DNA of 22,577 nt from Fimenecus sp052273845 (GTDB lineage: Bacteria; Bacillota; Clostridia; Oscillospirales; Acutalibacteraceae), in NCBI GenBank assembly GCA_052273845.1, contig DAVZHM010000021.1, positions 1 through 22,577 on the forward strand, written 5' to 3'. The notes beneath the pieces are model-generated. The model searched no databases. It was not told the origin of the DNA and saw only the letters and a list, made by a program, of their open reading frames with translations. Shown here piece after piece: positions 1 to 6,887 of this stretch. The position numbers and the translations under genes were made by a program. The stretch's first letter is position 1; each line of letters begins with the position of its first letter.

Positions 1-1308
1 GACCGTGTTTCCGAAGGGCAGCAACTTGCAACCTTTGATGTATCTTCCTTAAACGATGAACTTGCCGCGTATAAATCCGCTTACGATAAGGCGAAAGCAT
101 CTTATAACAAATCTGCCGCGGGCGTTGCCGATGCAAAAAAGAATTTGGCAGATGTCAACGCAAAAATCACGACGGTGGAGCGTGAAATCACGCAATTGAA
201 AGCCGATGTAGATGCGGCGGAAAATGCACAGGCTACCGTACCGAGTGCGCCGCAGTATACCGAAGCAGAATTGCAGGCGCTTGCCGAGCAGTTGCTTGCG
301 GGCGGTATGGAGCAAGCACAGATTGAAGAAATCATTGCCGCAGTAAAAGCACAGGCGGGCAATGTGGATTTGAAAGCGGCAATTCAAAATTCCGCCGCCG
401 CGAAAAAAGCGGAACTTGCACAAAAGCAAGCGCAACTGTCGGCCTTGGAAATACAAAAAACCGTTTACGAATCGCAAACCGACGAAACCGTTACAGATTT
501 GTATAAATCCGTGATGGAGCAAAAGAAAAAAGAATACGAAAGTTACAAAGCGGTTGTAGAGTCTCTGAAAAACGGTTGGACGGCATCTGCCGACGGCATT
601 GTGACTGAAGTCAATCTCACGGCAGGGCAGCCGTTCGTGCCGAGCACAGAGCAAAGCAGCGGTATGGATTTGTCATCACTTATAAATATGGCTTCCGGGA
701 ACAGCGATGTTGCCGCCACGCTTACCGATATTTTCTCCGCCACAAGCGGTGCGGATACATCCGTTGCCACCGGTATGGTTGTGGAGCATTACGGCGCGTT
801 TTATGCTTCTTTCACCGTCGGCAAATATGATTTGCTGGATTTGAAAGTCGGGCAAAAAGCCAAGATTACTTCGATTGATAAGGCGTATGAAGGTGCGGTC
901 AGTTATGTCAGCGCAACGGCGAGTTCCACCGCGGGGTTGGATATCGGTTCCATTACCTCGTCGCTTACAGGCGGCACTTCGTCCTCCTCAAACAGCGCAC
1001 CCGTCAAGGTGAAAATCGAAAATCCCGATGAAAAAATAGTCATCGGATTCGATGTAGACATCAGCATTGATACCGAAAAATTAGAAAATGTTATCACCGT
1101 TCCCGTCGAAGCGGTTTCCACGAATGACGGCGAAAACTGCGTGTTTGTGTATAATGAAAAAGAGAAAACCGTTTCGAAGCGCATTGTTACTCTGGGTATC
1201 GGTTCGGATACGGCATATGAGGTGCTTGAAGGCTTGCAAGTCGGCGAACAAGTGGTCTTGAATCCCAAAACCGCGCTCAAAGACGGCGACAAAATTCAAG
1301 TGAAATAA
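1..1308 (+). CDS. Efflux adaptor subunit, HlyD/MacA family (5' end missing)
   Basis: The reading frame is open from the first base, so the start lies upstream; 435 residues are visible. The visible part begins with a long Ala/Lys/Glu/Gln-rich coiled coil (about residues 10-185), the hairpin typical of periplasmic-adaptor proteins. Next come a lipoyl-like segment (GWTASADGIVTEVNL, about 193-207), a beta-barrel region (VVEHYGAFYASFTVGKYD onward) and a membrane-proximal domain near the C-terminus (ITVPVEAVSTNDG... GLQVGEQVV). Two Ser/Thr/Gly-rich stretches interrupt the barrel, a common low-complexity feature in Gram-positive members. Family knowledge: such adaptors join an ABC permease of the MacB type to export peptides, antibiotics or glycolipids. 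The permease gene starts 12 bases downstream, so they are surely one operon. The substrate cannot be told from the sequence. An ATPase gene is not seen and would have to be upstream. Confidence 0.9.
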   Translation, partial: DRVSEGQQLATFDVSSLNDELAAYKSAYDKAKASYNKSAAGVADAKKNLADVNAKITTVEREITQLKADVDAAENAQATVPSAPQYTEAELQALAEQLLAGGMEQAQIEEIIAAVKAQAGNVDLKAAIQNSAAAKKAELAQKQAQLSALEIQKTVYESQTDETVTDLYKSVMEQKKKEYESYKAVVESLKNGWTASADGIVTEVNLTAGQPFVPSTEQSSGMDLSSLINMASGNSDVAATLTDIFSATSGADTSVATGMVVEHYGAFYASFTVGKYDLLDLKVGQKAKITSIDKAYEGAVSYVSATASSTAGLDIGSITSSLTGGTSSSSNSAPVKVKIENPDEKIVIGFDVDISIDTEKLENVITVPVEAVSTNDGENCVFVYNEKEKTVSKRIVTLGIGSDTAYEVLEGLQVGEQVVLNPKTALKDGDKIQVK

Positions 1309-1320
1309 GGCGGTGGCGTA

Positions 1321-2562
1321 TTGGATATTCGAGAAAACATACGCATAGCCATTTTCAGCATCCGCACCAATTTGATGCGTTCGCTTTTAACCATGCTCGG
1401 CATCATCATCGGCGTCGGCTCGGTAATCGCGATTATTACCGTCGGCAACGGCAGCCGTGATTACATTATCGGTATGATACGCGATATGGGCAACAGTGCG
1501 ATTAACATTATGGTGGACTCGCAGACCGCACAACCGTCGGATTACATCACAATGGAAGATGTCAAGGCGATTAAAGCGTTAGATACCGTTGACCATGTTT
1601 CCCCGTATGTGATGACCATGGGTTCTATGCAGGTGAACGACAAAACCGCGATTGGGATTTTGGTCGGCGGCAATACGGATTTGCGCTATGTGACCAGCGG
1701 TGACTGTATTTACGGCAGGTACTTTAACGAAGCGGAATATGAGGCGGGCAGACCGGTCGGCGTTATCGACGCCACGAGCGCACGCCAACTGTTCGGCAAA
1801 TCCGATGTGGTCGGCGAATATGTGAATTTTACCTATAACGATGTGGTAACGCGGATTAAAATCGTCGGCGTAACCGATATGGCGAGTTCGTTCGGTATGG
1901 ACTCCGAAGAAATTATGGAGTCTATGCAGGCTATGGGCGGCGGGCAAATGGCGAGCGGTATGCTGATGGTGCCGTCCACGCTCTCTGCGCAGGTAATGGG
2001 CGTGTCGGATTGCTTTGACACGATTTACATTATGGCGAATGACGAAAACGATTTGGAAGGCGCGGGTAGTGCCGCACTCAACCGTTTGCGCGCGCGCCAC
2101 AACAACAGCGACAGAGATTGTTACATTGTTACCAACATGGCGACTTATATTGACCTTTTGGATACCGTTATCAATATTTTCACAATCTTTATTGCGGCGG
2201 TCAGCGCCATTTCTTTGGTGGTTGGCGGCATCGGTGTTATGAACATTATGCTTGTTTCCATCACCGAACGCACGCGGGAAATCGGTATCCGTAAAGCGTT
2301 GGGCGCCAAAACCTCCACGATTTTGTTCCAATTCTTAACGGAGTCCATTATTCTTTGCTTAATCGGCGGCCTTATCGGGCTGCTGCTCGGTGTGTTTGGT
2401 GCGGCGGTTGTGTCGCATTGGATGAGTATTCCGTTGGAAGTCAAACCCTCTACCGTGGCAATTGCTATTGGCTTCTCCACGGCAATCGGCGTAATTTTCG
2501 GTGTGTATCCTGCGCGCAGAGCCGCAAAGATGCCTCCGATTGAAGCACTTCGGCGGGATTGA
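1321..2562 (+). CDS. ABC transporter permease, MacB/FtsX family
   Basis: This 413-residue permease carries an N-terminal MacB periplasmic core domain and a C-terminal FtsX domain. TM1 lies at about residues 17-42 (LTMLGIIIGVGSVIAIITVG), followed by a large extracellular domain (about 43-280). TM2 (about 283-308), TM3 (about 337-365) and TM4 (about 378-398) follow. The motifs TERTREIGIRKALGA and the terminal YPARRAAKMPPIEALR are hallmarks of the family. It has no nucleotide-binding domain of its own, so a separate MacB-type ATPase is needed. A TTG start is chosen because the AAGGCGGTGG Shine-Dalgarno ends 4 bases upstream and the family-conserved N-terminus (NIRIAIFSIRTNLMRS) precedes the first ATG. 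It follows the adaptor gene by 12 bases and ends at a clear terminator. Confidence 0.93.
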   Translation: MDIRENIRIAIFSIRTNLMRSLLTMLGIIIGVGSVIAIITVGNGSRDYIIGMIRDMGNSAINIMVDSQTAQPSDYITMEDVKAIKALDTVDHVSPYVMTMGSMQVNDKTAIGILVGGNTDLRYVTSGDCIYGRYFNEAEYEAGRPVGVIDATSARQLFGKSDVVGEYVNFTYNDVVTRIKIVGVTDMASSFGMDSEEIMESMQAMGGGQMASGMLMVPSTLSAQVMGVSDCFDTIYIMANDENDLEGAGSAALNRLRARHNNSDRDCYIVTNMATYIDLLDTVINIFTIFIAAVSAISLVVGGIGVMNIMLVSITERTREIGIRKALGAKTSTILFQFLTESIILCLIGGLIGLLLGVFGAAVVSHWMSIPLEVKPSTVAIAIGFSTAIGVIFGVYPARRAAKMPPIEALRRD

Positions 2563-2600
2563 CGCTTTCTGATTTCGGCAATATCTCAAAACAATAGCAA

Positions 2601-2640
2601 CGCCCCGATATCCAAAACGGTATCGGGGCGATTTGTTTTG
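2601..2640. terminator. Intrinsic terminator between convergent genes
   Basis: Ten perfectly paired bases (CGCCCCGATA at 2601-2610 with TATCGGGGCG at 2621-2630) enclose a 10-base loop and are followed on the plus strand by ATTTGTTTTG. On the minus strand the hairpin is followed by TTGCTATTGTTTTG, so it may also stop transcripts of the minus-strand gene that ends at 2656. Confidence 0.85.
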
Positions 2641-2655
2641 TATGGGTTTTCTTGA

Positions 2656-2997
2656 TTAGTCTAAAACGAGCGATTTCTTTTTGCCGTTTTTGTTGCGCGG
2701 GTATTCCCGAATGCGAATGATGTAGTCCAAATTCACGATTTCCCGTGTGTTGCCGTTCTCCAACACAACCGCACCGTCCGAAACTTCCGTTATGGTGCCG
2801 TTCACCTGATTGTTCAGCGTATACAGAATGCATTCTTTGCCGATAAACTGTTTCGCAAGTTCCACCATTTTCTGTTTCTCCTTTTTGTTGCGCCGTGATT
2901 GTAGCAGATGCCGCACGGCGATTTGCTTTTTGTTGTTTTTCCGTTGCAGGGCGAGCATAATCAGGAGAAAAACAAAAATCCAAACATATGTCTCCAA
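2656..2997 (-). CDS. Small membrane-anchored protein with a C-terminal Sm-like/DUF6897-like domain
   Basis: The start is read as TTG at 2997 because GGAGG lies just upstream (GGAGGTGGCGAC then TTG); an ATG further upstream gives an N-terminus with no ribosome site. The resulting 113-residue protein has one membrane segment (about residues 3-16, YVWIFVFLLIMLAL), a basic linker rich in Lys/Arg, and a compact beta-type domain. That domain runs from VELAKQFIGKECILYT through GTITEVSDGAVVLENG to IVNLDYIIRIREYP and a basic tail. The pattern of a small-barrel fold and the ending LDYIIRIREYP recall DUF6897 proteins of Clostridia; that name is from memory and not certain. Function unknown. It lies 87 bases after the superoxide dismutase gene and could be co-transcribed with it. 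Confidence 0.7.
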   Translation of the reverse strand: METYVWIFVFLLIMLALQRKNNKKQIAVRHLLQSRRNKKEKQKMVELAKQFIGKECILYTLNNQVNGTITEVSDGAVVLENGNTREIVNLDYIIRIREYPRNKNGKKKSLVLD

Positions 2998-3084
2998 GTC
3001 GCCACCTCCGCGGAATTTTATTGTAAAAAATTTATCACAATTCCGCAGAAAAAGCAAGGCGTGGGAGCGCTTTTTGGGGAACAA

Positions 3085-3603
3085 TTATCTATGCATCACT
3101 TTTTTTACCACGGTGCCGCAAGCGATTTTTGTGCCGGAGCTTCCGGAAGGTTGTGTGGTAAAATCATCGGGATTTCGGTGGATAATCACGCTTCTGCCGA
3201 CAATTTCGGCAAGCCCGAAGCGGTCATACAGCGTAATATTCCACGCATTTCCTTTTGCCGTAGCAAACAGCGGTGCCAAATCGCCCGCGTGCGCAGGGTG
3301 AGGGCAACCGTACGGGTTGTAGTGACCGCCTGTATCTTTGAACGGGTCACGCTCATTCCCGCTGCAAGTGCCGTTTTCGTGCAGGTGTATTGCAAATACC
3401 CGCGTTGCACAGTCGGACGCAGAAACAGGCAGTCCCCGCACGCTTGTCACCACCAAAACACCGCGTTCCCCCGCTGGGAAAAACAGCACGCGCCCCGCAA
3501 TGCTCGGGTAGGCATCACTTCCCTTGATATATGCGGCGGCATAAGGTTTTCGTGTGGACAGAATGCGCACAAAATTTGAGTTTTCTTTTTGAAATGTATA
3601 CAA
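3085..3603 (-). CDS. sodC: Superoxide dismutase, Cu/Zn family, cytosolic, with Lys in place of the active-site Arg
   Basis: This 172-residue protein has all expected metal ligands of Cu/Zn superoxide dismutase. Copper ligands are H73 and H75 (IHLHENGTC), H94 (GGHYNP, bridging) and H142 (IIHRNPDDF). Zinc ligands are H94, H102, H105 and D108 (CPHPAHAGD). The conserved disulfide pair would be C80 and C162 (IACG). The residue three before that second Cys, normally the Arg that guides superoxide, is K159. No signal peptide or lipobox is visible, so the enzyme should act in the cytosol, unlike most bacterial SodC. The start is TTG at 3603, six bases after GGAGGT. The bases directly upstream contain a -10-like TATACT and a strong hairpin. 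An oxidative-stress role next to a ferritin-like gene is an inference. Confidence 0.88.
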   Translation of the reverse strand: MYTFQKENSNFVRILSTRKPYAAAYIKGSDAYPSIAGRVLFFPAGERGVLVVTSVRGLPVSASDCATRVFAIHLHENGTCSGNERDPFKDTGGHYNPYGCPHPAHAGDLAPLFATAKGNAWNITLYDRFGLAEIVGRSVIIHRNPDDFTTQPSGSSGTKIACGTVVKKVMHR

Positions 3604-3621
3604 AAAAACACCTCCGTTTTG

Positions 3622-3660
3622 GTAAGGGCGTCTGATTTGACTCAGCGCCCTTACAGTATA
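3622..3660 (-). promoter_or_regulatory. Possible promoter and leader hairpin of the superoxide dismutase gene
   Basis: On the minus strand TATACT (3655-3660) is a good -10 box; the matching -35 region is poor. Immediately downstream a 9-bp perfect stem (3646-3654 with 3622-3630) extends by CTGA/TCAG after a one-base bulge and encloses a TTTGAC-like loop. The hairpin begins about where transcription would start and ends some 10 bases before the ribosome site. It lacks a T run, so it is not a terminator. It could be an operator palindrome or an mRNA 5' stabilising stem. Confidence 0.4.
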
Positions 3661-3793
3661 TGCATAAGGGAAGGAGAAGCGAACCCGATATGGTTTAAAA
3701 CGGTATCTTTCCGCTGAAACTGCTCTGCATTTTCGGCATATTGTGTTCGGCGCTCCTTACCTTAACGGAGGGGAAAGTTGTTTGTATTTGGTT

Positions 3794-4030
3794 TTATGCT
3801 TGATTGCCTTGCTCGTGCTGATAGGCGTGCAAAAGGTCTTTGAGTGCCGCGGCGTGTTCGGCTTCCTCTATGGCGTATTTCTTGAAAACATCACGGTATT
3901 GCGGTTCGCCGCTGTATTCATCGGCATAACTTTCAAATTCTTTCGCCATTTCCATCGAATCTTCCCACGCGCGCAAAAGACGGTCGCGCACCGTTGTGGA
4001 AATTTTGTGTCGGTCTTGCGGATTTTGCAT
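3794..4030 (-). CDS. Mini ferritin/rubrerythrin-like helical protein (78 residues)
   Basis: With ATG at 4030 (AAAGGAAG 8 bases upstream) the protein has 78 residues. It forms two predicted helices: about 12-40 (WEDSMEMAKEFESYADEY) and about 43-71 (FKKYAIEEAEHAAALKDLL). The second contains an E-x-x-H pair (E56, H59) within the EEAEHA context typical of rubrerythrin/ferritin-like di-iron proteins. The first helix offers E23, E27, E31 and E33 as partner ligands. One helical hairpin is half of a four-helix bundle, so a working di-iron site would need dimerisation, as in encapsulated-ferritin-type proteins. The extra residues of the longer reading frame upstream are not supported by a ribosome site. 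A role in iron or peroxide handling is inferred from the motif and from the neighbouring superoxide dismutase. Confidence 0.65.
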   Translation of the reverse strand: MQNPQDRHKISTTVRDRLLRAWEDSMEMAKEFESYADEYSGEPQYRDVFKKYAIEEAEHAAALKDLLHAYQHEQGNQA

Positions 4031-4105
4031 TGTGCACACTTCCTTTCTTTGGATTAGTATACACATTTTTGCGAAAACAATTCGACAAAATGCATAGACA
4101 AAATG

Positions 4106-4134
4106 TTGCAAAAAACGCACTTTTATGTTAAAAT
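4106..4134 (+). promoter_or_regulatory. Sigma-A promoter in front of the decayed flippase locus
   Basis: TTGCAA (4106-4111), a 17-base spacer and TAAAAT (4129-4134) form a good vegetative promoter. It precedes the truncated flippase reading frame at 4218. Because no terminator is evident before the PAP2 gene at 4971, it may now drive the phosphatase and metallophosphoesterase genes. Confidence 0.7.
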
Positions 4135-4217
4135 ACCTTAATTAACTATCGTTTATAAAATCGGAAAGGCGTGCGGTAAAGCAAGCAAAGCTTGTTTCGC
4201 GCGGTACAGCGACTTTT

Positions 4218-4535
4218 ATGCTTGAAAAGTGGATGCAAAAAACGCCGTCGGGCAAAGCCGTTGCGTTTTGGAATATGATGGGCAGTCTTGTCAACGCCGC
4301 CGCATCGGTGGTGCTGTTGATGATGGTCACGCGCTCTCTCGGGGACGAAAAAGCGGGAATTTTCTCTTTGGGTTTTTCCGTCAGTTTGATGATGCTTACC
4401 GTGGGTATGTTTGAGGTGCGCCCGTTCCAATCCACGGATATCTACAAACAGTTTTCATTCCCGCAATATTTTTCTTTCCACATACTCACTTGTGTTTTGA
4501 TGCTTGTTTGCTCCGTTGCCTATACGGTTTGGATG
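4218..4535 (+). pseudogene. N-terminal fragment of a polysaccharide flippase (Wzx/MATE-like)
   Basis: The first ~104 codons match the start of Clostridia lipopolysaccharide/oligosaccharide flippases: a short cytosolic lead (LEKWMQKTPSGKAVAFWNMM), two membrane helices and the family-like TRSLGDEKAGIFSLGFS and GMFEVRPFQSTD stretches. Intact members have roughly 430-500 residues. Homology stops near SVAYTV (about 4529); the frame then reads a Cys/Arg-rich tail to a stop at 4655 that looks like another gene in the wrong frame. Flippases of this class move lipid-linked glycans across the membrane; this fragment cannot. A good promoter remains upstream, but no clear Shine-Dalgarno is seen before the ATG. 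Confidence 0.75.
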
Positions 4536-4536
4536 T

Positions 4537-4948
4537 TGCGGGATTCTCGCTGTCGGCGCGTGTGCCGTCAAGAAAATGCCTTTCGGCAAAAATATTTTCT
4601 TTGTGGCGGCGCTACTGCCTCTAACGCTTCAACAGGCGGCATCTTTCTCTTATGATTCGGTGATTATCGCCTTTGCGTTTTATTATTTGGCATTGTGTAT
4701 GCATCTTGCCTATACTGCCGAAAAAATCCGCATATGGGATATCGTCGCATTGGTGATTTATTTGGCGGTGTTCTGCGCACCGAAAGCAGGTGTTTACATC
4801 GTTTTGTTCGCGTTATTGCCGATTGTTTCGTATTCCTGCCGTTTCCCGGCGAAAGGATATTACGAATTTTCTCACGGTGGCGACGGTGGTCACCAACGCG
4901 TTGTATATTGTAGACGCATTAAAAGTCACACTGTTATCTTTAGAATAA
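4537..4948 (+). pseudogene. Internal and C-terminal fragments of a DUF2142 membrane protein
   Basis: In a different frame from the flippase fragment, the DNA encodes VGACAVKKMPFGKN followed by ALLPLTLQQAASFSYDSV, a signature stretch of DUF2142 multi-pass membrane proteins found in surface polysaccharide clusters, and two further hydrophobic helices up to about 4860. After about 4855 the coding sense moves to the next frame, which reads DITNFLTVATVVTNALYIVD and ends at TAA 4946-4948; this looks like the last membrane helix of such a protein. Intact DUF2142 proteins have well over 400 residues, so both the start and a central part are missing. The junction with the flippase remnant lies near 4530-4540. 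The simplest reading is one large and one internal deletion in a former glycan locus. Confidence 0.65.
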
Positions 4949-4970
4949 ATTGAATCAGGAGGTAATTTCA

Positions 4971-5624
4971 ATGGATTTCAGTATGTTTTCCGCGTTTGAC
5001 CACGCGGCGTTTCAGTGGATTCAAGACCACATTTGGTGCGCGTTTTTAGACGCGGTAATGCCCGTCATCACCATTTTGGGCGAGGGCGGTTGGTTTTGGA
5101 TTGTGCTTGCGGTGCTTTTCCTGTTTATGAAAAAAAACCGCAAAACGGGTGTCACCATGGCGTTTGCGCTGATTGTGATGCTTGTTGTGAACGATTTGAT
5201 TTTGAAAAATATATTTGCGCGTGTGCGCCCGTTCAATTTCGCGGAATTTGCGGATTTGTATGCAGCATTCTCAATCGGCGAAAACGGAAAACCGATTCTT
5301 TTGGCTTCTTTGCCGTCCAGTTTCTCGTTCCCGTCGGGACACACCTCATCCTCGTTTGCGGCGGCAACGGCAATTCTTTTAAACAAAAAATGGAAAGTCG
5401 GTATTCCCGCCTTTATTCTCGCAATTCTCATCGGGTTTTCGCGCAACTATTTGATGGTGCACTATCCGACCGATGTCCTGTTTGGTGCGCTGTTCGGCAT
5501 AATTTATGCAGTTCTTGCCTACTTCCTGATTGCCAAATATGTCTATCCGCCGTTTGACAGAGCCGTTGGGCAAAAGGTAGACAAATTATTCTCCAAAAAA
5601 GAAAAAGCCGCGAAAGCGGACTGA
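4971..5624 (+). CDS. PAP2-family membrane phosphatase
   Basis: ATG at 4971 follows AGGAGGT by 7 bases; an upstream TTG in the same frame lacks a ribosome site. The 217-residue protein has about five to six membrane helices and the complete three-part PAP2 motif: K79 ... R86-P87 (KNIFARVRP), P121-S-G-H124 (FPSGHTSS) and S157-R158 ... H164 ... D168 (SRNYLMVHYPTD). Family knowledge: such enzymes dephosphorylate lipid phosphates such as undecaprenyl pyrophosphate, phosphatidate or phosphatidylglycerol phosphate on the outer face of the membrane, with H124/H164 as phosphate acceptor and base. The C-terminus is Lys-rich and cytosolic. It is followed 20 bases later by a metallophosphoesterase and preceded by a glycan-locus remnant, so undecaprenyl-lipid recycling is a plausible but unproven job. 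Confidence 0.92.
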   Translation: MDFSMFSAFDHAAFQWIQDHIWCAFLDAVMPVITILGEGGWFWIVLAVLFLFMKKNRKTGVTMAFALIVMLVVNDLILKNIFARVRPFNFAEFADLYAAFSIGENGKPILLASLPSSFSFPSGHTSSSFAAATAILLNKKWKVGIPAFILAILIGFSRNYLMVHYPTDVLFGALFGIIYAVLAYFLIAKYVYPPFDRAVGQKVDKLFSKKEKAAKAD

Positions 5625-5644
5625 ACGGAATCGGCGGTGTAATT

Positions 5645-6808
5645 ATGGCGTTACCACTCGGTAAAACTGCGGATTTGCGTTTTTCCGCGGACGGCAAGTT
5701 CCGCATTATGCAAATCGCGGACACACAAGATACCCAAATCACATCCAAAGACACCATTGCTCTTCTCGAACGCGCGCTTGATACGGCGTATCCCGATTTG
5801 GTGGTGTTTACGGGTGACCAATTTAAGGGCTACGGCGTTAGTTTTCTCCTCGGTGACCGCGAGCAAAACTATAAAAAGGCGATTGAAAATATTATTTCGC
5901 CGCTTGCAAAGCGCAACATTCCGTTCACGTTTGTGTTCGGCAATCACGATGACCAAGCCTTCGGGATTCCGAAGGAAAAGCAACTCGAACTGTATCAAAA
6001 TTTCGAGAATTGCCTTGCCGTGGCAGGCGATACAACGCTCCCCGGACTTTGCAACCAATATTTGAATATCCGTTCTGCGGACGGCGAAAAAATTCTGTTC
6101 AATTTGTATCTTTTGGATTCGCTTTCCACCACGCTCGACGGCAAATGCGCAAGCGTGTCCGAAGCACAAATCAACTGGTATCGCACCGTGCGCGACGCAT
6201 TACAGCAGGAAACAGGCGACTATGTGCCCTCCATTCTCTTTCAGCACATCCCCGTGCCCGAGATGTGGGAAGTGCTCAAAGAAGTGCCGAAGTCGCACAA
6301 ACCGCACGCACAGGGTTTTCGGGAGCATTACGGAAAATATTACGATATTGACGAACGGTATTTGCAAAAGGGAAATTGCGATTTCCTGTTGGAAACCCCC
6401 GCAACGCCTGCCGAAAATTCGGGTGAATTTTCAGCCGTTTCGGAAAAAGGCGACACGCTTGCCATGTTTTTCGGGCATGACCATAACAACAGTTTTGTGT
6501 GCAAATACAAAAATATGCTTTTGGGCTATACCCAAGGTTGCGGCTTCAATGTTTACGGCCCGCGCCTCAACCGCGGCGTGCGGCTGATTGATTTAGATGC
6601 TCAAAACCCGCGTGAATTTCAAACGCACACGCTTTTGTACGGCGATTTATTCAAGGCAAAAGAGATTCAAAACAAGCCGAAATATCTGCTGTATTCTTAT
6701 GCACCGCCGAGCGTAGAGTCGGTGTTGCCGACGCTGAAAAAAGTCGGCATTGCAGCAGCGGCGGCAGCCGTCGGCGGACTTGCTTATGCGCTATTAAAAC
6801 GCAAATAA
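5645..6808 (+). CDS. Calcineurin-like metallophosphoesterase with a C-terminal membrane anchor
   Basis: The 387-residue protein contains the metal-binding blocks of calcineurin-like phosphoesterases in order: IADTQDTQ (D26), FTGDQ (D58), FGNHDD (N100-H101-D102), FQHIP (about 200) and FFGHDHNN (about 277-284). In the first block the usual D-x-H is D-T-Q, as in the subgroup related to eukaryotic Dcr2/PAP29-type phosphatases. The last 25 residues (VGIAAAAAAVGGLAYALLKRK) form a hydrophobic helix with a positive end, which suggests tail anchoring with the enzyme in the cytosol; no signal peptide is seen. ATG at 5645 has a moderate GGCGGTG site. It sits 20 bases after the PAP2 gene in one operon and ends before a terminator. 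The substrate is unknown. Confidence 0.9.
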   Translation: MALPLGKTADLRFSADGKFRIMQIADTQDTQITSKDTIALLERALDTAYPDLVVFTGDQFKGYGVSFLLGDREQNYKKAIENIISPLAKRNIPFTFVFGNHDDQAFGIPKEKQLELYQNFENCLAVAGDTTLPGLCNQYLNIRSADGEKILFNLYLLDSLSTTLDGKCASVSEAQINWYRTVRDALQQETGDYVPSILFQHIPVPEMWEVLKEVPKSHKPHAQGFREHYGKYYDIDERYLQKGNCDFLLETPATPAENSGEFSAVSEKGDTLAMFFGHDHNNSFVCKYKNMLLGYTQGCGFNVYGPRLNRGVRLIDLDAQNPREFQTHTLLYGDLFKAKEIQNKPKYLLYSYAPPSVESVLPTLKKVGIAAAAAAVGGLAYALLKRK

Positions 6809-6827
6809 AGCCAAATAAGGTAAAAAG

Positions 6828-6870
6828 AAAAGCGATGAATTGGGCTTTCCCATTTCATCGCTTTTGTGTT
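6828..6870. terminator. Bidirectional intrinsic terminator
   Basis: A 12-bp stem (AAAAGCGATGAA at 6828-6839 with TTCATCGCTTTT at 6854-6865) is extended by TGGG/CCCA after a T-T mismatch. It lies between converging genes, with T-rich 3' flanks on both strands (CTTTTGTGTT on plus; CTTTTCTTTTT on minus), so it can end both transcripts. Confidence 0.85.
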
Positions 6871-6887
6871 ATGTAGTTTGAAAACGA

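Noticed and set aside
1579..2331. Long minus-strand open frame (250 codons) inside the permease gene
   Set aside because: It is rich in His/Arg/Asn with no domain or ribosome site and mirrors a well-supported FtsX permease gene.
2908..3579. Plus-strand open frame of 223 codons across the superoxide dismutase gene
   Set aside because: The opposite strand encodes all ligands of Cu/Zn superoxide dismutase; the plus frame has no recognisable pattern.
3743..4057. Plus-strand open frame of 104 codons with hydrophobic stretches
   Set aside because: It is antisense to the ferritin-like gene, which has a ribosome site and family motifs; the hydrophobicity comes from the complement of Glu/Lys codons.
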